DNA of 64,000 nucleotides, taken from contig JAHALR010000003.1 in assembly GCA_018362895.1 (NCBI GenBank), forward strand, positions 1-64,000, in the 5' to 3' direction. The translations under genes were made by a program, and so were the position numbers. Shown here in pieces: positions 42,870-51,766 of the stretch. Each line of letters begins with the position of its first letter. Position 1 is the first letter of the stretch. Source of the DNA: Clostridium sp. GTDB taxonomy: Bacteria; Cyanobacteriota; Vampirovibrionia; Gastranaerophilales; Gastranaerophilaceae. The notes beneath the pieces were generated by a model that was not told where the DNA came from, ran no database searches, and saw only the letters and a program-made list of their open reading frames with translations.

Positions 42870-44201
42870 ATGAAATTTACGTTTGAAGATATAGTAAAGG
42901 CGACAGATGCAGAAATTTTGCAATGTCATAATAATTCAGGACAGTTCACAATTTCAACAGATACTAGAAATATTAATGGCAATAATATTTATTTACCATT
43001 AAAAGGTGAAAGATTTGACGGGCATGATTTTATAAAAGATGCATTGGCAAAAGGAGCCAGGGGCTATTTTACAAGCAATAAAAATATTGTCGAAACAAAT
43101 GCAAAATTTATTTTATATGTTGAAGATACTCTTGAAGCTTATTTAAAATTAGCTCTGTTTTGTAAAGAAAAAATAAAGCCCATAACTGTTGCTATAACAG
43201 GCAGCTCCGGTAAAACCACCACAAAAGAGATGATGGCTTCTGTGATGTCACAGGACTATAAGATACATAAATCTCCCTTGAATCATAACAATGAAGTGGG
43301 GTTGTGCCAGACTATACTTTCTATGCCCGATGATACTGAGATATTAATTTTGGAAATGGGTATGAGAGGGCTTGGTGAAATCGAACTTTTGTCTAAATAT
43401 TCAAAACCTGATATTGCTGTTATTGCCAATACCGGTACTGCACATATAGGACGTTTGGGTACAGTAAGAAATATAGCAAAGGCAAAATGTGAAATTTCAA
43501 AATACTTGCATAAAGAGGGACTTTTGATTGCTCATGATACGGAACTTATCAGGAGAACAAATAAATTTGAAGGAAATACCCTTTATGTAAGTTTGGATTC
43601 TAAAGAGTTAAAAAATATAAAACTGGAATCACATTCTAGCGAATTTCTTTATAAAAACCAGAAATATAAATTAAATGTTGAAGGTATGCATAATATACAG
43701 AATGCGTTGTTTGTTATTAATGCCGGGTTGAAGGTAGGGATTCGTCCTCAGGATATTGCAAAGGGGCTTGAAGAGTACAAACCGATTGAAAAACGCTGGG
43801 AAGTTAGTGATATTGCAGGTTATAAGATTATTAACGACAGTTATAATTCCAACCCGGAATCATTAAAAGCAGCTGTTTCAACTTTTATTTCAACTCAAAA
43901 AGGCCCTAAAGTTCTTGTTCTGGGTGATATGCTTGAACTGGGCAAAAGTGAAAGAACTTATCATAAGGAAATAGGGGAATACTTAAATACATTAAAAACA
44001 GATGATGTGATACTTATAACTGTCGGAAATCTTGCAAAATTTATAGCAAAAACTTTTGAAGGAGAATCTGTTCAGTTTAAGGAAAATCATGGTGCTGCAA
44101 AATACATATTGGAAAATATTTCTGCTGGTACTACAATGCTGTTTAAGGCGTCACGCTCAATGCAATTTGAGGATATAATCAAGGAGTTGGATAAACAATG
44201 A
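42870..44201 (+). CDS. murF: UDP-MurNAc-tripeptide D-Ala-D-Ala ligase
   Basis: The 443-residue Mur ligase adds D-Ala-D-Ala to UDP-MurNAc-tripeptide. Visible are the N-terminal UMAG-binding domain (STDTRNINGNNIYLPLKGER, FDGHDFIKDALAKGARGYF) and P-loop AITGSSGKTTTKEM. SPLNHNNEVGL, ILEMGMRGLGEI, ANTGTAHIG and the late NDSYNSNPESLKAA with VLGDMLELG follow, all typical MurF. I start at the ATG at 42870; a TTG at 42840 would add ten residues. The stop overlaps mraY as ATGA. Confidence 0.96.
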   Translation: MKFTFEDIVKATDAEILQCHNNSGQFTISTDTRNINGNNIYLPLKGERFDGHDFIKDALAKGARGYFTSNKNIVETNAKFILYVEDTLEAYLKLALFCKEKIKPITVAITGSSGKTTTKEMMASVMSQDYKIHKSPLNHNNEVGLCQTILSMPDDTEILILEMGMRGLGEIELLSKYSKPDIAVIANTGTAHIGRLGTVRNIAKAKCEISKYLHKEGLLIAHDTELIRRTNKFEGNTLYVSLDSKELKNIKLESHSSEFLYKNQKYKLNVEGMHNIQNALFVINAGLKVGIRPQDIAKGLEEYKPIEKRWEVSDIAGYKIINDSYNSNPESLKAAVSTFISTQKGPKVLVLGDMLELGKSERTYHKEIGEYLNTLKTDDVILITVGNLAKFIAKTFEGESVQFKENHGAAKYILENISAGTTMLFKASRSMQFEDIIKELDKQ

Positions 44202-45163
44202 TATTAGCAATCGTAGCAGCACTGATAGCGTTTGTTCTGGCTTTATTATTCGGTGTACCTTATATCGAATTTTTAAAGAAAAAAATGCTCGGTCAATATA
44301 TAAGAGAAGAAGCACCTGAATCACATGCCAAAAAGGGTGGAACACCTACAACAGGCGGTGTATTTCTGGTAGCGGCAGCGGTTGTGTCTGCGGTTGTATC
44401 GTTATTTATGGCGGAAAAAGCTTCTACAAGCGCATTTTTGTTGTTGATAACATTCATATTTTTTATGTTTGCAGGTTTTCAAGATGATGCACAAAAATTT
44501 GCACATCATGACAATAAAGGTCTAAGTGCCAGAGGCAAACTTCTTTTGCAGGTTGCTATTGCGTGTTTGCCTGTAATGTATGTGACAATCAGCGGAAGAA
44601 CTTTTTTGACGTTTGGTGAATTTACTTTGAATCTCGGTTATTTATATCCGATTTTTGGTGTGTTTTTAATTACAGGTGTATCAAACGCTGTAAATCTTAC
44701 AGACGGTCTGGACGGGCTTGCTGCTTCAAATATGATTATATCTTTAGGTGCGTTGACTTTAATAAACTTGATAATGGGTAATGTTGATATTGCGATTATT
44801 TGTGCGGCTGTAATGGGTGCATGTCTTGGCTTTTTGTATTTCAACAAAAACCCTGCAAGAGTTTTTATGGGTGATACAGGTTCTCTGGCTCTGGGAGGTG
44901 TTTTGGGAACAATTGCAGTAATGGGTAAATTTGAACTCTGGCTTATTCCAATTGGAATTATTTATTTGATTGAAACTTTGTCAGTAATGCTTCAGGTAAC
45001 AAGTTTTAAATTAACAGGAAAAAGAATATTTAAGATGAGTCCTATTCATCATCATTTTGAGCTTTCAGGCTGGAAAGAAACCACCATAGTAAAAGTGTTT
45101 TCAATGGTTACGTTTCTATTTAGCACAATTGCAGTAGGGCTATTTTGGTATTTGAACAAATAG
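44198..45163 (+). CDS. mraY: Phospho-MurNAc-pentapeptide transferase (lipid I synthase)
   Basis: The 321-residue inner-membrane enzyme has about ten helices. It moves phospho-MurNAc-pentapeptide onto undecaprenyl phosphate. Motifs are SHAKKGGTPTTGGVFLVAA, FQDDAQKFAHHDNKGLSARG, NLTDGLDGLAAS (catalytic Asp pair), NKNPARVFMGDTGSLALGG and the His-rich SPIHHHFELSGWKET. It is coupled to murF by a 4-bp overlap, with murD 21 bp downstream. Slightly shorter than the E. coli protein (360), as in many non-proteobacteria. Confidence 0.97.
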   Translation: MILAIVAALIAFVLALLFGVPYIEFLKKKMLGQYIREEAPESHAKKGGTPTTGGVFLVAAAVVSAVVSLFMAEKASTSAFLLLITFIFFMFAGFQDDAQKFAHHDNKGLSARGKLLLQVAIACLPVMYVTISGRTFLTFGEFTLNLGYLYPIFGVFLITGVSNAVNLTDGLDGLAASNMIISLGALTLINLIMGNVDIAIICAAVMGACLGFLYFNKNPARVFMGDTGSLALGGVLGTIAVMGKFELWLIPIGIIYLIETLSVMLQVTSFKLTGKRIFKMSPIHHHFELSGWKETTIVKVFSMVTFLFSTIAVGLFWYLNK

Positions 45164-45184
45164 AAACATACAGGTTTTGTAATT

Positions 45185-46537
45185 ATGATAAGAAAATGGT
45201 TTGACAAAAAAGTTTTAATACTCGGACTTTCAAAAAGCGGAATGGCTGCTGCAAAATATCTAAGTTCAAAAGGTGCAGAGTGTTATATTACAGAAAAAAA
45301 ACCTATGTCTGATAAGGATGTTGAACTTGTTAACGAGTTGAACAGTCTGGGCATAAAAACTGAATTTGAACATCATTCAGAGGAGTTTATGAATGATTCG
45401 TACATTGCTGTAACCAGTCCGGGAATACCTCCTTCCTCTGAAATTATGAAAAAATTGGCAGAGCAAAATATCAGGGTGATAAGTGAGATAGAGCTTGCTT
45501 ATCTTGAAACGCAGGTGCCATTTATTGCAATTACAGGTACAAATGGAAAAACAACAACAACTGAGCTGACAAATTTTATTTTGAATAAAGAATTCAAAGC
45601 TGAAAAATGCGGGAACATAGGCATTCCACCTTGTTCTCTGCTGGGCAAAGATACAGATTTTTATGTATGTGAAGTTAGTTCCTTTCAGCTGACATACAGC
45701 CCGAGTTTTCGTCCTCAAATTGCGGTATGGATGAATTTTACACCTGACCACATTGATTGGCATGGCGGACTCGACGGATATTTTGAGGCAAAAGCCTCTT
45801 TATTTTCAAATGATAAAAAGCCGGGTTTTGCAGTTTTTAATGCACTTGATGAAAAGGTTTATGAATTCGGACAAAATTACAGTGGAGAAAAATTCTTTTT
45901 CGGAAAGGAATTTGAAACAAATTGCAGCTATATAAAAGACAATGCACTTTATTTCAAAAGAAAATCAGGATGTGAAGAAAAAATTATTGACTTGAGTGAG
46001 ATACCTCTTGTTGGGAATCATAACTATCAAAATGTTATGGCATCTGTAATATGTGCAAAAATTGCTGGTGTCAGCACAGAAAGAATTAGAGAAGCAATAA
46101 AAGAGTTTAAGGCTCCGGAACACAGATGTGAATTTGTTGCTAACATACAGGGGCACGAAGTCTATAATGATTCAAAAGCAACAAACCCTGAGGCAGCAAT
46201 TTTTGCTTTACAATCATTCAAGGGAAAATCTTTGACTCTTATTGCCGGAGGAACAGACAAGATGACAGATTTGACAGAATTTTGTGATACTGTCAAAAAA
46301 TATGTTAATGAAGTTGTTTTGACAGGTTTGGCAAAAGACAGATTTGCCTCTGAATTGAGAAAAAACGGATATGAAAACATAATAATGACAGAAACTTTTA
46401 ATGAAGCTGTGGATAAGGCTTTTGAATCTGACAATCAGGTAATACTTTTATCTCCGGCATGTTCAAGTTATGATATGTTTTCAGGCTACGAAGAACGTGG
46501 AAGGGTTTTTAAAGATTATGCCTTATCAAAGAAATAG
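45185..46537 (+). CDS. murD: UDP-N-acetylmuramoyl-L-alanine D-glutamate ligase
   Basis: The 450-residue Mur ligase adds D-Glu to UDP-MurNAc-L-Ala. It shows the Rossmann N-domain VLILGLSKSGMAAAKYLSSK, VTSPGIPPSSE, the P-loop AITGTNGKTTTTEL, EVSSFQL, NFTPDHIDWHGG, APEHRCEFV and VYNDSKATNPEAAIFAL, then IAGGTDKMTDL and SPACSSYDMFSGYEERG. All core catalytic residues seem to be present. ftsW overlaps its end by 20 bp, indicating a tight operon. Cytoplasmic. Confidence 0.97.
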   Translation: MIRKWFDKKVLILGLSKSGMAAAKYLSSKGAECYITEKKPMSDKDVELVNELNSLGIKTEFEHHSEEFMNDSYIAVTSPGIPPSSEIMKKLAEQNIRVISEIELAYLETQVPFIAITGTNGKTTTTELTNFILNKEFKAEKCGNIGIPPCSLLGKDTDFYVCEVSSFQLTYSPSFRPQIAVWMNFTPDHIDWHGGLDGYFEAKASLFSNDKKPGFAVFNALDEKVYEFGQNYSGEKFFFGKEFETNCSYIKDNALYFKRKSGCEEKIIDLSEIPLVGNHNYQNVMASVICAKIAGVSTERIREAIKEFKAPEHRCEFVANIQGHEVYNDSKATNPEAAIFALQSFKGKSLTLIAGGTDKMTDLTEFCDTVKKYVNEVVLTGLAKDRFASELRKNGYENIIMTETFNEAVDKAFESDNQVILLSPACSSYDMFSGYEERGRVFKDYALSKK

Positions 46538-47717
46538 AGCTAATAGATCTGAAAAATACCGTATACAGGCTCCACACAGTGATGTGGTTCTGTCTCCTCC
46601 TGATACAACTTTGATGGTTGTTGTGGCTTTTCTTGTAGTTATAGGTTTGATGGCAATTTTTAGTGCAGGTGCTCCAAAGTCTATGGAAGCAGGTCAAAAT
46701 CCTGCATCTTTTGCTTTAAAGCAGTTTGCATATTTGATTGTCGGGCTGTTCGGTCTGAAATATTTTATAAAATTGGATTATAAGAAACTGAAAGATTGGG
46801 CGGTGCCTTTTGCATGGTTTGTTATAGCTATGCTCGTTCTTGTTGATTTTACGCCTCTCGGGGTTGTTGTTAACGGAGCAAGAAGGTGGATAATGCTGGG
46901 ACCTATTCAGTTTCAGCCTTCTGAAATGACAAAACTGGCTGTGATAATGCTTTTATCCAATGCTTTTTACAGAGACGGAAATTTGTTCAGTTCCACAAAA
47001 ATTATGCGATATTTTGTGCCAATTTTGATAATGGTGTTTCTTGTTTATAAACAGCCTAACCTGTCTATGGTTATACTTTTGCTTTTAACATCAATGGTAA
47101 TGTACCTTAGTGTTTCCGGTTCAATAAAGTACATGCTGGCAACAGCAGGTGCTGCTATAACCATGATGGCAGGAACTTTTATGCTGTTTGGGAAAAAGCT
47201 TTTGCACGGTTATCAAATGCAAAGAATCCAAATTTGGCTTAATCCTAACATTGATCCATACGGAGCAGGTTACAACATTATTCAGTCTTTACTTGCTTTT
47301 GCGGCAGGCGGATTCTGGGGTGTAGGATACGGAAACTCAAAGCAAAAACTGGCATGGCTGCCTGAAGGACATACGGATTTCATTTTTGCAGTAATTGCAG
47401 AAGAACTTGGCTTTTTGGGCTGTTTCTTTGTCATAGGATTGTTCTGGACATTCATTCACAGGGGTATTATTATTTCTTCAAGAGCAAATGATATGTTTGG
47501 AAAACTCATGGCGGTAGGTATTACGCTTTCAATAGGTTTGCAGGCGTTTATTAACATGAGTGTTTCAAGCTCTCTTATTCCTGCAACAGGCGTTCCGCTT
47601 CCGTTTATAAGCTATGGCGGAACTTCATTAATAGTTTCATTGTGTATGGTTGGAATATTGTTAAATATTTCTAAGAAAAGAATAAAGAGGATAAAAAACT
47701 ATGACCGAGGATATTAA
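46518..47717 (+). CDS. ftsW: SEDS-family peptidoglycan polymerase FtsW
   Basis: The 399-residue polytopic protein has about ten helices and the SEDS signatures: GARRWIMLGPIQFQPSEMTK, NPNIDPYGAGYNIIQSLLA, GHTDFIFAVIAEELGFLG and the late ATGVPLPFISYGGTSLIVS. With a class B PBP it polymerises lipid II at the division septum. Its position between murD and murG supports FtsW over RodA. I chose ATG 46518, inside the end of murD, over the longer frame. The N-terminal 25 residues are basic and cytoplasmic. Confidence 0.94.
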   Translation: MPYQRNRANRSEKYRIQAPHSDVVLSPPDTTLMVVVAFLVVIGLMAIFSAGAPKSMEAGQNPASFALKQFAYLIVGLFGLKYFIKLDYKKLKDWAVPFAWFVIAMLVLVDFTPLGVVVNGARRWIMLGPIQFQPSEMTKLAVIMLLSNAFYRDGNLFSSTKIMRYFVPILIMVFLVYKQPNLSMVILLLLTSMVMYLSVSGSIKYMLATAGAAITMMAGTFMLFGKKLLHGYQMQRIQIWLNPNIDPYGAGYNIIQSLLAFAAGGFWGVGYGNSKQKLAWLPEGHTDFIFAVIAEELGFLGCFFVIGLFWTFIHRGIIISSRANDMFGKLMAVGITLSIGLQAFINMSVSSSLIPATGVPLPFISYGGTSLIVSLCMVGILLNISKKRIKRIKNYDRGY

Positions 47718-48828
47718 TAAGAAAAAAGTATATTTTGTTACAGGAGGCGGTACAGGCGGACATATATATCCGGCAGTTGCTGTGGGTAAAGCGCTTGAGA
47801 AAGAATCTGATACAGAAAAAATTTATTATGTTGGCAATCCCGACAATCTTGAGAAAAGAATAGCAGATGACAAAGTTTTTGATTTCTTGGATGTAAAAAT
47901 TTCCGGAATGCCCAGAAGGTTTGGACTCGATTTTCTTAAATGGGGATTTCAATTGTTTTGTGCAACTATGAAATCTGTAAGCTATATAATGAAATATCAT
48001 CCGAGTCTGGTTTTTGGTACAGGCGGATATGTCAGTGCTCCCATGTTGTTTGCTTCAATTCTTACAAAGACTCCGTTTGTGATTCATGAATGTGATGCAA
48101 TTCCAGGAATGGTATCGAAACTTGTTGCTCCTTTTGCAAAATCAGTTTCTTTAGCTTTTGAGGTTTCTAAAGAAGCAATAAAAGCAAAAAATATACAGGT
48201 AAATGGCAATCCCATAAGAGAAGAATTTTTGAACATTGACAGATATCATGCAAGAGAAGCTCTCAATCTTAAGGATCGTTTGACCATTATCGTAATGGGT
48301 GGCTCTCAGGGAGCAAAAAAATTGAACACAGTGCTTGTTCACAGTTTGAAAAATTTGTTTAAAAAATATGATATTCAGATAATTCATCAGACAGGTTTGA
48401 AAAATTATGATGAAACAATAAGAGAGTTGAAAAAAGTTTATCCGAACTTTACTGAAAATTCTTACTATATGGTGAGACCATATTTCAAAAAAATGTATCT
48501 TCCGATGATAGCTTCTGATATTGCTGTTTCAAGAGCAGGTTCTTTAAGCATTTCTGAGATTTGTGTATCAGGTCTGGCTTCTATTCTGGTGCCTTATCCT
48601 TTTGCTGCTGCTGATCATCAGAGAAAAAATGCAAAAGAAATGGAATCAGAAAATGCTTCAATTTATCTGGATGACAGAGAGTGTACTCCCGAACACTTTA
48701 CGGAAAAGCTGGAAGCTTTGATAAACAATACACAAAAAATGATTGAACTTCAAAACAATGCCAAAAAACTTGTTAAGTATAATGCAACAAGCAATATTGT
48801 AAAACAGATAAAAGAAGCATTATCTTAG
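47701..48828 (+). CDS. murG: MurG UDP-GlcNAc transferase (lipid II synthase)
   Basis: The 375-residue GT28 enzyme adds GlcNAc to lipid I at the inner face of the membrane. Motifs are FVTGGGTGGHIYPAVAVGKA, PSLVFGTGGYVSAPMLFAS, HECDAIPGMVSK, NPIREEF, IVMGGSQGAKKLN, ISRAGSLSISEI-like VSRAGSLSISEI and VPYPFAAADHQRKNAKEM. It overlaps ftsW by 17 bp. A large hairpin (48850-48893) follows, then the FtsB-like gene. Confidence 0.97.
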   Translation: MTEDINKKKVYFVTGGGTGGHIYPAVAVGKALEKESDTEKIYYVGNPDNLEKRIADDKVFDFLDVKISGMPRRFGLDFLKWGFQLFCATMKSVSYIMKYHPSLVFGTGGYVSAPMLFASILTKTPFVIHECDAIPGMVSKLVAPFAKSVSLAFEVSKEAIKAKNIQVNGNPIREEFLNIDRYHAREALNLKDRLTIIVMGGSQGAKKLNTVLVHSLKNLFKKYDIQIIHQTGLKNYDETIRELKKVYPNFTENSYYMVRPYFKKMYLPMIASDIAVSRAGSLSISEICVSGLASILVPYPFAAADHQRKNAKEMESENASIYLDDRECTPEHFTEKLEALINNTQKMIELQNNAKKLVKYNATSNIVKQIKEALS

Positions 48829-48849
48829 AAAATATTATTTAAAAACAAG

Positions 48850-48893
48850 CATTATAGCCCTAAACTTGCCAGCTGTGCATGTTGGGGCTATAA
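48850..48893 (+). other. Long hairpin element between murG and the ftsB-like gene
   Basis: ATTATAGCCC (48850-48859) and GGGCTATAAT (48884-48893) form a perfect 10-bp stem. Inside, AACTTG and CATGTT can extend it, with CAGCTG near the tip. No T tract follows, so it is not a standard terminator. It lies 46 nt before the GTG start of the next gene and could be a leader structure, an RNA-processing site or a small RNA. Confidence 0.55.
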
Positions 48894-48939
48894 TATCATG
48901 GTATTGCATTAGAGTTTATAGACTTATAGGGGCTATTAA

Positions 48940-49335
48940 GTGAAAAAACCTGATTTGATTGAAAAAACTCAGGAGAAGAACAATCAGCGTAAAAACAAAA
49001 TTCGTTTTTATTATTCTTTTTTGACAATTGTTTTGTTAATATGTCTTGTACAAATCGGAATAAGTGCTTTTAACAATATTACGAAAAGCATTAGCTATCA
49101 CGGAAAAATAAAGAAAATGAAGGCTCTTAATCAACAAGCACAATTGGAAAACCAGAGATTGAAAGAAGAATTGGAAGATTTCAGTTCTATGAAAAGTCTT
49201 GAGGCAATTGCAAGAAATAATTTGAAAATGGCGGGTGAAGATGAGGTTCTTGTTATTATAAACAAACCTCAAGCACCTCAAGCAGAAAGTAAGGCAAAAA
49301 AGCACGAGAAAAAACGTGTTAGAGATAAAAAATAA
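48940..49335 (+). CDS. FtsB/DivIC-family septum protein
   Basis: The 131-residue single-span membrane protein has a basic cytoplasmic start, one helix (about 26-44, FLTIVLLICLVQIGISAF), a coiled coil (IKKMKALNQQAQLENQRLKE) and the short conserved end SLEAIARNNLKMAGEDEVLV, as in FtsB/DivIC/FtsL proteins. A Lys-rich tail is extra. It links early division proteins to FtsW/FtsI at the septum. It has a GTG start with AGGGG 8 nt upstream. It lies after murG, in keeping with a division role. Confidence 0.85.
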   Translation: MKKPDLIEKTQEKNNQRKNKIRFYYSFLTIVLLICLVQIGISAFNNITKSISYHGKIKKMKALNQQAQLENQRLKEELEDFSSMKSLEAIARNNLKMAGEDEVLVIINKPQAPQAESKAKKHEKKRVRDKK

Positions 49336-49343
49336 TAAGAGAA

Positions 49344-49386
49344 AGCTCCTTTGCCGCTGGAATAATGCAAAAGGAGCTCTGTTTTA
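49344..49386 (+). terminator. Terminator after the ftsB-like gene
   Basis: AGCTCCTTTGC (49344-49354) pairs with GCAAAAGGAGCT (49367-49378) with one bulged base, followed by a short T run (49382-49385). A second small hairpin GAAGTAA/TTACTTC lies at 49399-49417. Confidence 0.72.
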
Positions 49387-49456
49387 ATGTTGCGACTTGA
49401 AGTAAAAACCTTACTTCTTTCTGCTTTTCAGCTCTTTGAATTTTTTTCGTTAATGT

Positions 49457-49612
49457 TTACTTTAAGGCAACTAATTTCGCTGATAAACCTATATCAGAAT
49501 TAATCATCTTTGCACTGGCAATTGCCATAGATCTTCTTTTCTTCGCTCCTCTTAAAAGAAATGCTACTCCGTCTGAAATATTGCTCATTGCTTTATCTGT
49601 TTTTTTTATCAT
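49457..49612 (-). CDS. 51-residue basic small protein
   Basis: The minus strand from ATG 49612 encodes 51 residues: MIKKTDKAMSNISDGVAFLL then RGAKKRRSMAIASAKMINSD and GLSAKLVALK. It is basic and amphipathic, probably helical. AGGGG lies about 9 nt before the ATG. The codon use and amino acid mix look like the other genes, whereas the overlapping plus-strand frame is Phe/Leu-rich and lacks a ribosome site. It is in the 386 bp between the ftsB-like gene and the M20 peptidase. No family recognised. Confidence 0.52.
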   Translation of the reverse strand: MIKKTDKAMSNISDGVAFLLRGAKKRRSMAIASAKMINSDIGLSAKLVALK

Positions 49613-49721
49613 CAATTGCACCCCTTAATCTGAATAAGAACTGTATATTATTCCTATCGGGTGAATTAAATTTTTCTTTAGTTTTTTTTATTATTTGTTT
49701 ACATATGTTTACAAACTGGAA

Positions 49722-50969
49722 TTATTTATTGAATAACAAAAAGCTTTCTTTTAAGAATTCATAGCCCTTTTTGAATGATTCAATATTTACCATTTCATTG
49801 CTTGAGTGCATATTATAAATGTCAGCAAGCCCGAGAAGATAAGGTTTTAGTGTTTTTCCATGTTTGTTTTTTTCGTGTGCATAAATGTGAGTTTCTGCTC
49901 CGGCATGGAATGAAGAAACGTCACCTTTGATTCCTAGATTTTCACAAGCATTTACGCAAATATTTTGTATAGTTTCATCTTCAGATTTTTCAAAAGCTTT
50001 CATTTTTGATTTAGCAACAAACTCAGCTTTTGCAAGTCCTGCATATTTTTCGTTAAACCTGTTAACAATCTCCTTGATATCATCAATTAACTGGTTTTCA
50101 TTCGTTTCTTCAGAACTTCTGATTGAATATTTTGCCATAGCTTTTGTATTGATTATATTTGTGAGGCAGTTATTTGCTACATATTCAATGTAACTGTCTT
50201 GTTCCTGACCTTTTTGGACAATTTTTTGGATAGTAGGTTCTACTCCGCCTCCTATTACACATCCAATGTTTATGGAAGTTACTGTTCCGTAATCATCACG
50301 CTTGTATTCGCCTTGAGGAATTTCGTTTATTAATTCTCCAATTAGTTTTACAGCGTTGAGCCTTGTTTTGTCACCTATATCTATTCCTGAGTGACCGCCT
50401 TTTAATGATTCAACGGTTAAAGTTCCATTTGTATAACTTACACCTGAAATTTGAATCTGTCCAAGTTTGTCTGCATCGAGCACAAGAACATATTCTGAGT
50501 CAATTTCGTTAAACTTTACATTGTGTATGCCGGTCATATTTTGTTCTTCATCTTTTGTGAAAATGAGTTCCAGTCCGCCATGTTTAATTTCAGGATGTTT
50601 GATGAGATACATTGCCAGATACATTGCAGCAGCGATACCGACTTTATCATCCGAGCCAAGAGGTCTGTTTTTGTCAGTTTCAATAAACATTCCGTCTTCT
50701 GAAATTCTTATATTTACTGCTGAATTGTCCCCGACTACATCCATATGTGCTGAAAGGGCAACAGGCTTTTTGCTGCTGTCTGTTGCAGGAAGTTTTGCTC
50801 TGACATTACCAAAATCGTCATGTTTTGCATTTATGCCTGTATTGTTTAATATTTCAACAATTTTTAGTGAAACTTTTTCTTCTTCTCCTGACGGAGAGGG
50901 GATTTCTGCCAGCGTGCAGAATAAATCTATAAGTTCGTTTTCTTTTCTTAAGTTATTAATATCACTCAT
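49722..50969 (-). CDS. M20-family peptidase, PepT (tripeptidase)-like
   Basis: The 415-residue zinc aminopeptidase has the M20 pattern: LSAHMDVVGDN (His and Asp), PLGSDDKVGIAAAMYL (bridging Asp), FTKDEEQNMTGI (catalytic and metal Glu), LDADKLGQI, the dimerisation lid with SLKGGHSGIDIG, and the final metal His in FHAGAETHIYAHE. This is PepT-like rather than DapE. The start at 50969 fits GGAG 6 nt upstream. It releases amino acids from small peptides in the cytoplasm. No partner gene is adjacent. Confidence 0.9.
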   Translation of the reverse strand: MSDINNLRKENELIDLFCTLAEIPSPSGEEEKVSLKIVEILNNTGINAKHDDFGNVRAKLPATDSSKKPVALSAHMDVVGDNSAVNIRISEDGMFIETDKNRPLGSDDKVGIAAAMYLAMYLIKHPEIKHGGLELIFTKDEEQNMTGIHNVKFNEIDSEYVLVLDADKLGQIQISGVSYTNGTLTVESLKGGHSGIDIGDKTRLNAVKLIGELINEIPQGEYKRDDYGTVTSINIGCVIGGGVEPTIQKIVQKGQEQDSYIEYVANNCLTNIINTKAMAKYSIRSSEETNENQLIDDIKEIVNRFNEKYAGLAKAEFVAKSKMKAFEKSEDETIQNICVNACENLGIKGDVSSFHAGAETHIYAHEKNKHGKTLKPYLLGLADIYNMHSSNEMVNIESFKKGYEFLKESFLLFNK

Positions 50970-51049
50970 CATAAACTCCTTTGCTTTCATAAATATAATA
51001 GGAGCCATGATGATATTTGTAAATAATCTTTTTTGATTATGTATAAAAA

Positions 51050-51235
51050 TTATCCGGCATAGAAAAATCTTGCGTTACAACCGCCTTCGCCAATCTTCAT
51101 ACGGATAGACTTTAAGCATTTTGGGCATCTTCCGACGTATGCTGTGCCTTCTTTATTTTTATAAACTCTGCCGTATACATTGCAGCAGGTAAACATTACA
51201 CCGACAAAATTTTTGGTTGAAGGATTATCGTACAT
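51050..51235 (-). CDS. 61-residue Cys-rich zinc-ribbon-like protein
   Basis: The small protein has FTCCNVYGRVYKN, GTAYVGRCPKCLKSIRMKI and a final CNARFFYAG. The cysteine pairs (CC and CPKC) plus a last Cys suggest a zinc ribbon. It is dense in Gly and aromatics, as expected for a compact fold. I do not know a named family for certain. It lies alone between the M20 peptidase and the other Cys-rich gene at 51293, all on the minus strand. Probably a real conserved hypothetical protein. Confidence 0.7.
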   Translation of the reverse strand: MYDNPSTKNFVGVMFTCCNVYGRVYKNKEGTAYVGRCPKCLKSIRMKIGEGGCNARFFYAG

Positions 51236-51292
51236 AGTGTGTTACACCTTAATTTCGATAAAATGCTCTACGATAACTATTATACCACTATT

Positions 51293-51589
51293 TTAGTCAG
51301 ATAAAACCTGTGGAATATCTACATCAGGCTTGCCTAAAACTCTGACGAGTTCAAGAACGGATGCTTTCATCTGGCATTTTTGAGATGTTCCGTTAAAAAA
51401 GTCTGTATAAAAACAACCTTCGCAAACACATCCTCTTTTATAACATTCTAAAGCTGTATTTGTCCATCTTCTTACAGCAATAGATCTACCCATGTCTCTG
51501 CTTCTAAGCACTGAATTTTCCTCCCGAAGTATTTCCCCTTGACCGTTTAAAAACAGGTTCCCATTCCTATCTTTGTTTTTTAAGGTCAT
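51293..51589 (-). CDS. 98-residue protein with four-Cys cluster
   Basis: The product has a polar start, then RWTNTALECYKRGCVCEGCF and SQKCQMKASVLELVRVLGKP. Cys residues at C-x4-C-x-C-x2-C plus a later Cys could bind zinc or an iron-sulfur cluster, followed by an amphipathic helix. AAGGA lies upstream, further than usual from the ATG; an internal ATG at 51493 may be an alternative start. Function unknown; a small metal-binding regulator is possible. Codon use matches the neighbours. Confidence 0.65.
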   Translation of the reverse strand: MTLKNKDRNGNLFLNGQGEILREENSVLRSRDMGRSIAVRRWTNTALECYKRGCVCEGCFYTDFFNGTSQKCQMKASVLELVRVLGKPDVDIPQVLSD

Positions 51590-51766
51590 TTAGTATATCA
51601 TTCCTTGCAAACCCAGCAGGCATACGCATGAATGACTTCTTTTTTCTATTATATAGACAAAAATCCTTTTTACAAGCCAATCATGAGGAATTGTTACGAT
51701 ATATTTCAAAACGGCTATTGCCTGAATATCAACTGTTTCAAGGGTTTTGGAGTTCTGTAAGCCAGA

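Noticed and set aside
49561..49764. Plus-strand ORF of 67 residues
   Set aside because: Overlaps the better-supported 51-residue minus gene and the end of the M20 peptidase; Phe/Leu-rich with no ribosome site.
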